DNA of 7,307 nucleotides from Desulfobacteraceae bacterium (lineage in GTDB: Bacteria; Desulfobacterota; Desulfobacteria; Desulfobacterales; UBA11574), in the NCBI GenBank assembly GCA_029857875.1, contig JAOUGB010000106.1, positions 1 to 7,307 on the forward strand. The letters run 5' to 3'. Shown here piece after piece: positions 1 through 6,400 of this stretch; positions within the stretch are counted from its first letter, which is position 1; the number at the start of each line of letters is the position of its first letter. The notes under the pieces are model-generated. The model was not told where the DNA came from and did not search any database. It saw only the letters and a list, made by a program, of their open reading frames with translations. The position numbers were made by a program, and so were the translations under genes.

Positions 1-33
1 GGCGGTGGTCATGGTGAAATGCTAAAAAAATGA
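1..33 (+). CDS. possible 3' end of a plus-strand gene cut by the window edge
   Basis: Frame 1 of the plus strand reads GGGHGEMLKK and then TGA at 31-33. A glycine/histidine-rich tail ending in lysines is a plausible C-terminus of a convergent neighbour, but ten codons are too few to show coding. The minus strand here offers a competing reading, an ATG at 12-10 with no Shine-Dalgarno sequence. No function can be given. Confidence 0.18.
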   Translation, partial: GGGHGEMLKK

Positions 34-61
34 AAAATCGCCGACAAATTTTGCTTTTGTC
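24..61 (-). terminator. weak intrinsic terminator after the methyltransferase gene
   Basis: Six nt beyond the TAA of the methyltransferase the minus strand has a 6-bp stem GACAAA/TTTGTC (61-56 with 48-43) around a 7-nt loop. Then follow GGCGA and two T runs, five and seven long. The stem is AT-rich and the T tract starts about five nt late, so this is a weak candidate. Its place just after the extended stop codon agrees with the gene ending at 68 and not at 239. Confidence 0.35.
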
Positions 62-67
62 TTCCAA

Positions 68-853
68 TTATCCTGACTTTCGTGCCCTAAGGCTTATTCC
101 TATAGTCCCGAAATCAAGCGCACTCGAAGGGTTCGGAACATCCTCGAATATGTTGTGTTTTTGCACTATCTCTGCTTCGATAAAACCCGCAGCGTTCACA
201 ACCTTGAGAAGTTCTGCCTCCGGCAGACCACCCGCGATTCAGCCGGTCCATAACGAAATATCTTCCAAAGCCGACTGAGGTATTGATTTTGCGACCAGAA
301 TATCCCCGATATAAAGACGTCCACCGGGTTTGAGAACCCTTTCCCATTCACTCAATGTCTTCTTTTTATCCGGGGCAAGGTTGAGCACACCGTTGCTTAT
401 GATAATATCTGCAAACTCATCCGGAAGTGGTAAGTCTTCTGCGTGTCCCTTTCGAAACTCAACATTGATCGCACCCATTTCTTCAGCCCCGGATCGAGCC
501 TTTCTCAACATCGCAGGGGTCATGTCGATACCGACTACACGCCCTTTAGGGCCCACCATCTTGGATGCAATCAAGGAATCGAATCCCGAACCAGAACCAA
601 CATCAACAACAACATCACCAGGGTTTATCGGACCGAGATTAAATGGATTGCCTGTTCCTGCAAATGAAGAGATGTTCTTTTCAGGCACAGCATCATAAAG
701 CGTTTTATCATAGCCGATGCGGTTTGCTGCTTCACGACCCGTATGAAAATGATACCCTTTGTTAGGGTAAATGGCGACATTCTCATATTCTTTTTTAATC
801 GCGTCACGCAACTTTGCATCTGATATATTTGGAATTGATTGTGATTTGCTCAT
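68..853 (-). CDS. selenocysteine-containing SAM-dependent methyltransferase (ArsM/UbiE-like), UGA read as Sec205
   Basis: Class I methyltransferase, cytoplasmic, 261 residues if the in-frame TGA at 239-241 is read as selenocysteine. Visible: SAM motif I DVGSGSG (about 84-90), the motif II acidic end GID (108-110), an AEDLPLPDEFADIIISNGVL stretch (about 138-157) and the post-motif LKPGGRLYIGD (174-184). After UGA the frame continues as IAGGLPEAELLKVVNAAGF and ends FGTIGISLRARKSG, which is the C-terminal layout of ArsM-like enzymes. The Sec lies where they have the cysteine of a C-V-A/G-G-A-L type motif. There is no cysteine elsewhere, so the full ArsM thiol triad is absent and the substrate (arsenite, another metalloid or an organic molecule) is open. 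Start chosen at ATG 853-851: AAGGA sits 7 nt upstream, whereas an in-frame ATG at 880 has no comparable site. It lies 127 bp downstream of the flavoprotein gene and may share its transcript. The alternative is a nonsense-mutated pseudogene, less likely because the hairpin and downstream frame are intact. Confidence 0.85.
213..241 (-). promoter_or_regulatory. candidate bacterial SECIS element next to the Sec UGA
   Basis: Reading the minus strand from the UGA (241-239), 17 nt are followed by apical loop GGA (221-219). The loop is closed by a perfect 6-bp stem UCUGCC/GGCAGA (227-222 with 218-213). Bacterial SECIS hairpins recognised by SelB lie in the coding sequence just after the UGA, with a small apical loop bearing a G in its first two positions and roughly 16-37 nt between UGA and loop. 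All three conditions are met. The stem also encodes conserved residues (GLPEAE), so part of the pairing could be coincidental. Confidence 0.7.
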
Positions 854-883
854 GGTGTTGTCCTTTTCAAAATGAATCAACCA

Positions 884-940
884 GGTCTACGCGCTCCCCA
901 AAACCGTTGATAGGTCGAAACGGCTGGAGAACCGTAGACC
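884..940 (-). repeat. 57-nt compound hairpin between the flavoprotein and methyltransferase genes
   Basis: Three nested stems are visible: GGTCTACG/CGTAGACC (884-891 with 933-940, 8 bp), CTCC/GGAG (894-897 with 926-929) and CCGTT/AACGG (904-908 with 919-923), with a 10-nt loop. The structure begins about 40 nt after the flavoprotein stop and ends 30 nt before the methyltransferase start. No T tract follows it on the minus strand, so a standard intrinsic terminator is unlikely. It could be an intercistronic processing or stability element, a leader structure, or a dispersed palindromic repeat. The direction of action is inferred from the flanking genes. Confidence 0.5.
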
Positions 941-980
941 ATCTTGATCCTGATATCTCAAAAAATTCATATCAACCATT

Positions 981-2363
981 CTACGATTTGATATTTTGGT
1001 TATTATGAAAAATATTCTCAGGGTCATATTTCTTTTTGATCTGTTTCAGTCGAGCATAGTTCAGACCGTAAGCCGCCGCCACCCGGTCGCCTTCGTCTTC
1101 AGTCATGAAGTTCACATAGGCGCCGGCTGAGGCGTAGGGCGAAGACGCTTTAAAAAACGAACGTGCCCATGCAATACAGGTCTCATCCTGCGCTGCCTCA
1201 TCCCATCGTCCGTGCACGTTCAGGACAAACTTTGCGTCCCGATGACCATATGCCATGGCATTCGATGGAACGCGATTGGCTGCGCCTTCGATAAGCCCCA
1301 CGAATATCTCACACTGCGGTGAAGGCAACTTGCCCGCGAATTCGATAATCGAATCCAGCGCGCCATCACTGAGTTCCGTGAAATTATGGGATTTCCAATA
1401 GTTCCTTGCACCAGGCGTGAGCAACGGGTCAAAGGCCTGTTGCCACTGTACGTATGGCTGAGCACCAATGTGTTCACCGTAAGCATCTCCGAAACTACGC
1501 AAAGGATCGATCAGCTTCTCACCTTCTGCTATATCGCCTGCATAGAAGATGGCCAGCACAATAACTTCCTTGCCATGTACATTATCGGGAAGAAAAGGCA
1601 GTGGCGGAGCCTTGCGAAGGACGACCCAAATATTGAGTTCCTCAGGTGCTGATTTTACAAATTCACGATACTTTTCGAGCACTTGCTTTGCTTGGTCCAT
1701 CGGAAAAACAAGCAATCCAGCCAATATCTCAGGTCCCACGGGATAGAGCGCGAATTCGAACTGGGTGACGACACCGAAATTGCCGCCACCGCCTCGAATC
1801 GCCCAGAATAAATCAGTGTTTTCATCTTCCGAAACCTGTATCTTTCTTCCATCTGCCGTTACCATTTCCGCGGAGACAAGATTATCGATTGTCATACCGT
1901 ATTTACGCGTCAACCATCCAAAACCGCCACCCAGTGTCAGTCCTGCAATACCGGTGGTTGAATTAATGCCCACCGGTGTCGCCAATCCATGGGTCTGTAA
2001 CGCTTTATCAAAATCGCCGAGTGTGGCACCGGGTTCGACATAGGCACGCCTTTTTTGTGCATCGATGTTTACAGTTGTCATATTAGAAAAATCGATCACC
2101 ACGCCGTTATCGCACAAAGCACTCCCGGCAATGTTGTGCCCACCACCTCTGATGGAAATCTCTAACCCGTTTTCACGGGCATAAGAGATTGCATGCAAAA
2201 CGTCATCAGCTTCTGCGCACTGTACGATGACAGCCGGCCGGCGATCAATCATAGCATTCCATATTTCCCGAACCTCGTTATAATTCGAATCATCTGGAAG
2301 CACTATTTGCCCCTTCACTTTGTTTTTGAGCTTTTCAATTTTTTCATTCGATTGTATTTTCAT
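981..2363 (-). CDS. FAD-binding oxidoreductase of the berberine-bridge (BBE-like)/PCMH family
   Basis: 460-residue flavoprotein that would oxidise a small organic substrate and pass electrons to O2 or another acceptor; the substrate is not readable. The FAD-binding PCMH domain fills about residues 40-210: RRPAVIVQCAEADDVLHAI, then IRGGGHNIAG with His76 as the likely covalent FAD attachment, GATLGDFDKAL, GIAGLTLGGGFGWLTRKYG (138-156) and IRGGGGNFGVVT. The C-terminus NYARLKQIKKKYDPENIFH (about 435-453) is the BBE domain signature. The second flavin-linking cysteine of bicovalent members is replaced by Ser/Thr (GINSTTG, 132-138), so only the His link is expected. Start taken at ATG 2363-2361: AAAGGA stands 8 nt upstream, while the ATG at 2372 abuts that site directly. 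There is no signal peptide, so it is cytoplasmic. Its leader resembles that of the downstream methyltransferase. The length is normal for the family. Confidence 0.93.
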   Translation of the reverse strand: MKIQSNEKIEKLKNKVKGQIVLPDDSNYNEVREIWNAMIDRRPAVIVQCAEADDVLHAISYARENGLEISIRGGGHNIAGSALCDNGVVIDFSNMTTVNIDAQKRRAYVEPGATLGDFDKALQTHGLATPVGINSTTGIAGLTLGGGFGWLTRKYGMTIDNLVSAEMVTADGRKIQVSEDENTDLFWAIRGGGGNFGVVTQFEFALYPVGPEILAGLLVFPMDQAKQVLEKYREFVKSAPEELNIWVVLRKAPPLPFLPDNVHGKEVIVLAIFYAGDIAEGEKLIDPLRSFGDAYGEHIGAQPYVQWQQAFDPLLTPGARNYWKSHNFTELSDGALDSIIEFAGKLPSPQCEIFVGLIEGAANRVPSNAMAYGHRDAKFVLNVHGRWDEAAQDETCIAWARSFFKASSPYASAGAYVNFMTEDEGDRVAAAYGLNYARLKQIKKKYDPENIFHNNQNIKS

Positions 2364-2557
2364 GGTGTCCATCCTTTAAGTTGTAAAAACTGCAAAAAAA
2401 ACCTACCTTCAAAATTTTGGTTTCACTAGGGGAAAAACGTTTACAATTCTCCCGTTAAGTAGGCTTTAATATTTTTTAAACATGTGTACAAATACGAGGA
2501 AGTCAAGAAATAAATATCACATTGTGGTAGATTTATTGGGGGGAGGAAAATGTGCCG

Positions 2558-2619
2558 TTTTTGAAGATAGCTTATCACGTTACACCATTTATAACATCAA
2601 TTACAAGCTATCTCAAAAA
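2558..2619. repeat. imperfect inverted repeat, 16/15-nt arms around 31 nt
   Basis: Left arm TTTTTGAAGATAGCTT (2558-2573) pairs with right arm AAGCTATCTCAAAAA (2605-2619) with a single bulged A. The loop is 31 nt and contains a further short GTTA/TAAC pairing. The arms end in T and A runs, but no free T tract follows on either strand. It could be a terminator of the STAS-like gene of unusual shape, a protein-binding site, or the ends of a tiny mobile relic. No target-site duplication was identified. Confidence 0.45.
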
Positions 2620-2647
2620 TACATCTAACACCCGATTACGGTGTTGC

Positions 2648-2660
2648 CCCGCACTGCGGG
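2648..2660. repeat. 13-bp GC-rich palindrome CCCGCACTGCGGG
   Basis: Six-base arms CCCGCA and TGCGGG surround a central C. As RNA it would form a 5-bp stem with an ACT loop. It stands in an otherwise AT-rich spacer, about 70 bp downstream of the STAS-like gene. There is no following T run, so it is not a clear terminator. It may be part of a small repeat element or an operator. Confidence 0.35.
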
Positions 2661-2727
2661 ACTCCCCGTTGAATTGTATTCCTAAAGAAGGGTCGCGATC
2701 CTCTTCAAAATGGTCGCATACTCCCAT

Positions 2728-3114
2728 TTATTCATCTTTTTCAAGCCATTTCATTGCCTCATCCATAGAACGAAAAACCTGAACCGAGTGGGATAAATTT
2801 TCAATTTCTGCTAATGTATCATACATTCTTCCAAGACCAAATCCGAGATCTGTCGACACTACTAATGCTGTTTTGCCGCTTCTTCGCAACTCCCAATGCT
2901 GTTTTGTGAATATAACAATATCCTTTAATTCATTATAGGAAAAGGAAAGTAAAGCATCTGGGTCGGCATCACGAAAATCCCATATTACATTTTTCGTGGG
3001 CTTTTCTTTATAAAACGATTCTATTACCCTAATAATATCGTTGGAAGATATTTCCCCTGTGGTAATGTGCATTGTAAGCTGACTTGATTGGTCGATTTTT
3101 GATGTTATTGGCAT
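2728..3114 (-). CDS. small STAS/SpoIIAA-like domain protein, function unknown
   Basis: 128 residues, no signal peptide or membrane segment, so cytoplasmic. The pattern MPITSKID, then a short beta/helix stretch GEISSNDIIRVIESF (20-34), NVIWDFRDAD (42-51), a helix with RRSGKTALVVSTDLGFGLGRM (about 77-97), and a final VFRSMDEAMKWLEK (113-126) fits small STAS/SpoIIAA-like proteins common in proteobacteria. There, a basic stretch precedes the IAVVxS strand and DEAxxWL forms the last helix. No phosphoacceptor role can be read from the sequence. The assignment is by remembered fold pattern, not strong motif identity. The start at ATG 3114 has no Shine-Dalgarno sequence, but a TATAAT lies 6 nt upstream (see that entry). 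A 53-bp gap separates it from the 40-residue ORF, with which it may be co-transcribed. Confidence 0.75.
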   Translation of the reverse strand: MPITSKIDQSSQLTMHITTGEISSNDIIRVIESFYKEKPTKNVIWDFRDADPDALLSFSYNELKDIVIFTKQHWELRRSGKTALVVSTDLGFGLGRMYDTLAEIENLSHSVQVFRSMDEAMKWLEKDE

Positions 3115-3120
3115 GGTTCT

Positions 3121-3126
3121 ATTATA
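3121..3126 (-). promoter_or_regulatory. perfect -10 box six nt before the STAS-like start (leaderless candidate)
   Basis: TATAAT on the minus strand at 3126-3121 is followed by AGAACC and then the ATG. Transcription starting about 7 nt after the box would begin at or next to the ATG, giving a leaderless mRNA, consistent with the absence of a Shine-Dalgarno sequence. No good -35 box is found at 17-18 nt, and the region is AT-rich, so a chance match is possible. Confidence 0.3.
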
Positions 3127-3167
3127 TGTCAGTTTAATTTAAAATCCATATTTCAGATAAAGCATCT

Positions 3168-3290
3168 TCATTTATCATCATCTTGCTTGTGCTCAAGAAA
3201 TTCTTTCTCTAATTGCTTGACCCGTTGTTCTAATTCTTTATTGGATGGCTTGCTTCCATCGAACCTTCCTCCACGAAAAAATGCCTTCAT
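3168..3290 (-). CDS. 40-residue coiled-coil small protein or leftover N-terminus
   Basis: ATG 3290-3288 to TGA 3170-3168 encodes a basic N-terminus MKAFFRGGRF, a short linker DGSKPS, a heptad-like amphipathic helix NKELEQRVKQLEKEFLEH (17-34) and an acidic tail QDDDK. The ELEQRVKQLEKE type helix is typical of the stretch that precedes PAS domains in deltaproteobacterial sensor kinases, so this may be a detached relic of such a gene or a genuine small partner protein. No clear Shine-Dalgarno sequence is present. The frame is open only back to about 3316. A fair promoter sits upstream, and the STAS-like gene begins 53 bp downstream. I do not recognise a named family. Confidence 0.45.
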   Translation of the reverse strand: MKAFFRGGRFDGSKPSNKELEQRVKQLEKEFLEHKQDDDK

Positions 3291-3321
3291 TCGGTAAAAT
3301 GTTCCGCTTGATGTGAAATGC

Positions 3322-3350
3322 TATATACTTTGCCAATATTTAGGTAACAA
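3322..3350 (-). promoter_or_regulatory. sigma70-like promoter for the small ORF / STAS-like pair
   Basis: On the minus strand TTGTTA (3350-3345) and TATATA (3327-3322) are separated by 17 nt. Each matches the consensus at four of six positions. Transcription would start near 3315, about 25 nt before the small ORF. The AT-rich setting makes chance matches likely, so confidence is limited. Confidence 0.35.
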
Positions 3351-3427
3351 ACAATTTAGCAGGCATTGTGATATCTGTAAAATTGTAAGGCTTAAAATTC
3401 CTGTCATACAAGCAGTGATCTGAAAAA

Positions 3428-6400
3428 TCATTTCAACCCCGCTTTGCGTAGCGCACCCATAAACAGCTCTGTATCCGCTTCATCCTTGTAAAAACCGCCC
3501 TTGGGAGAAAACTTGGGATTTATCCTAAGCACTTCAGCAGCTTGAACCCGAGCTTCTTCATCCCGTCCGGATAAACTATAAACCACGGTCATCATAATAT
3601 GGGCCCATAGAGAATCGGGCGCTTGACGGACTGCTTTTTCACACCATGTTATGGCCTCCTCGTATTGTCCCGTCATACCGTATGACAATCCTAAACTATA
3701 TAAGTACATATTTTCTGGTATAGGATTAAGACGTATTGCTTTCTGATACTGTGGAATGGACTCCTGCCACTTGCTGGCAAAACTGAGTGTCTTACCCAGC
3801 ATCACATGGGCCATAGCTGAATTAGGATCGAGAACTACAGCCTTCTCCGCTTCGGCAATGCCCTTATCATACTGCTTTGTCATTGAATACAAAAAGCCCA
3901 ACCTGCCGTGTGCTTCAGCAAGAGTGTCATCCAGAACAATGGCCTTTTGCACCAATTCTATTGCCTTGGCTATAGATTGTTTAGGGGATATACCCCCTCC
4001 AAACCACATTCCTACATGGTAGGCTCTACCTAACACATAGTATGCCCAGGCATAATCCGGATCTAAGGCAATGGCTTCCTCTGACAATTGCTTTGCCAAA
4101 GTAATACTCTCTATATTGATGCGGTGAATATATTCACTCGCTTGCAAGCATTTTAGATAGGCCTCAAGGTTATTTGTGCCTTTATCAGCCGCTCGGACTT
4201 GTTCCCCTTCGGTCAACTTTACCTGTAGAGCCGTGATGATTTTTTTTGTGATGTCATCTTGGAGTGCAAACATGTCTTTTAACTCACGGTCATAGCGTTC
4301 GGACCATATATGATTGCCTGTTATTGCATCGACAAGCTGAGCCGTAACTCGAAGCCGATCTCCTGCCTTCTGAACGCTACCTTCCATCACATACCGAACG
4401 CCCAGTTCTCTGCTCACCTGTTGGACCTTCACGGGCTTACCTTTGTAAGTGAAAGTCGAGTTCCGGGCAATGACAAACATTTTCGAAATCTTTGAAAGGG
4501 CGGAAATGATGTTTTCGCTGATTCCATCGGCAAGATACTCCTGCTCAGGATCTCCGCTCAAATTGTCGAACGGTAATACGGCAATGGAGGGCTTGTCAGG
4601 CAGTGGCAGGGGCGGAGATTCAGGCAATCCCGCTTTGCGAAGTGAATCGAGAGCCCGCTTGATCTCGACCGGGTCTCTATAGGCAAAGAACTTCGACTTC
4701 GCGTACCCCTCTATGGAGGCCTTGGGTTTTCGCTTGAGAATTTCCGAGACTGCGACCTGTGCCTCTTCCCCCCGACCAGCCTCAACGTAGGTAAAAGCGA
4801 GCATAACATAGGGAAGCTCCGAACGAGAATTTGCGCGAACGCGCCAACTCTCCAGCGCGTCAATCGCCTCCTTGTATTGCCCCGTCAACCGGTAGGCATG
4901 GCCCAAGACCGGCAAATACCAAGCAGGGTAATAAGGGCTGAGTCGCATCGCCTTCTTGACCAGCACGATTGCTTCCTCCGGTCTGCCGGAGTACAAAAAC
5001 GGCAACGCGATAGCTGCTTGGACATCGGCGAAGTTAGGTGCGAGTGCAAGTGCCTTCTCACCGTAGGCGATTGCTTTTTCATGTTGTCTTCTGGCCATAT
5101 AGACCAAGCTCAACGTGCCGTAAGCAAAGGCGTCAGAGTCATTAATAGCCAAGGTTTTCTGAGCCAGTTGTTCTGCAAGTGCGAGGGACTGGTCCGGGGT
5201 GTCAGTCCATCCAAAACGCGCGTCGCGATAGTGCATCCGCCCAATTTCTTGCCATGCGTGGGCATAATTCGGGTCCAACTCTACGGCTTTCTCAAAAAGC
5301 TTCCGTGCCTGGACGTTATCCTCTTTTGTGAATCTCCGGCCAATTTCCAGGCCACGCAGGAAATACTCATAAGCCTCCGGGTTATCCGTTTTTCCACGTC
5401 GAATTCGGGCTTGTTCTCCTTCGGTGAGCTTCACTTCGAGGGCCATTGCAACGCGGTCTGTGATATCATCCTGCAAAGCGAAGATTTCGCCAAATTTGCG
5501 GTCATATTGCTCGGCCCACAGGTGATGGCCTTTTAATGCATCATTGAGCTGTGCTGTGATTCTTACGCGATCTACGGACCGCTGAACGCTGCCTTCAAGC
5601 ACATAACGAACGCCGAGCTCCTCGGCTACCTGCTGTATTTTAACCGGCTTGCCTTTATAGGTGAAGGTCGAGTTGCGGGCGATCACGAACAGATTTGACA
5701 CGTTGGAGAGCGCTGTGATGATGCTCTCCGTAATCCCGTCGCTGAAATAGTCCTGCGATGGGTCGCCGCTTAAATTGTCGAATGGCAGTACGGCGATAGA
5801 GGGTTTGTCGGGTAATGGGAACATCATTTTTTTCACAGAGGCAACCTCTACCGGAGGAGCAGGACCAAGGTAAAAGTTCCAGATCGCCACGGCAGCGACA
5901 ACAATCAGGACAGCAGCTGCGGCCACAACGACATTTCGCCATGTCTTACTGACAGCCTTTTTCGCTTTGATAACCCTGTGGGCAGCGGCACCGGGATAAG
6001 ATAAAACCCGATACGCTCGAATCGGCTTGGGGATGTTCTTAACCTCCTGCTCCCCCAGGTACTCGTATTCTAAGCCTATTTTATTCTCGATGGCGTCATA
6101 CACGGTTCCGGAAATGCAGATCCCTCCGCCTTCAGCCAGACCCTCCATTCTGGCGGCGATGTTGACACCATCGCCGTAGATCCTTTCTCCTTCCTCAACA
6201 ACATCCCCAAGGTTGATGCCTATGCGAAACCGCATCTTGCGATCTTCAGACAACTCGGCGTTCCTTTCGGAAAGCTCTCGCTGGATCTCAACGGCGCAAT
6301 TGACCGCATCAACAATACTCACAAACTCCGCTAAAAGATTGTCACCGGTGGCATCGACTAATCTGCCTCTATACTGCTGTATCAGATGGGTCATTGCCTT

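Larger units (their letters stand above)
2364..2727. other. gene-poor spacer upstream of the flavoprotein gene
   Basis: This 364-bp stretch shows no supportable gene. The flavoprotein promoter should lie here. A TTGACT box on the minus strand (2506-2501) is the best -35 candidate, but at 16-18 nt from it only poor -10 matches such as CATGTT are found, so no promoter is asserted. A T-rich tract (minus strand, about 2402-2379) lies in the presumed leader. The left-hand part is AT-rich. From about 2640 the composition turns GC-richer with palindromes, which could mark remnants of an inserted element or the 3' region of the STAS-like gene. Confidence 0.6.

Noticed and set aside
239..853. A complete 204-residue methyltransferase ending at the TGA 239-241
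   Set aside because: The same frame continues into the conserved C-terminal part of the family, and a SECIS-like hairpin follows. Ending at the TGA would remove the key residue.
884..940. Integron attC-like site
   Set aside because: The size and pairing are suggestive, but the ends lack the RYYYAAC/GTTRRRY core pair and no integrase or cassette array is visible.
981..2363. Bicovalent flavin attachment (His plus Cys) in the BBE-like enzyme
   Set aside because: His76 is present, but the position of the second link holds Ser/Thr (GINSTTG), so only a single covalent link is supported.
2552..2782. Plus-strand 76-residue ORF
   Set aside because: It overlaps the 3' end of the STAS-like gene, runs through the inverted repeat and palindrome, and has no Shine-Dalgarno support or family resemblance.
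4877..5536. Plus-strand 219-residue open frame
   Set aside because: It lies wholly antisense to the TolB-TPR part of the cyclase gene, whose frame shows clear domains. The antisense protein has no recognisable motifs.
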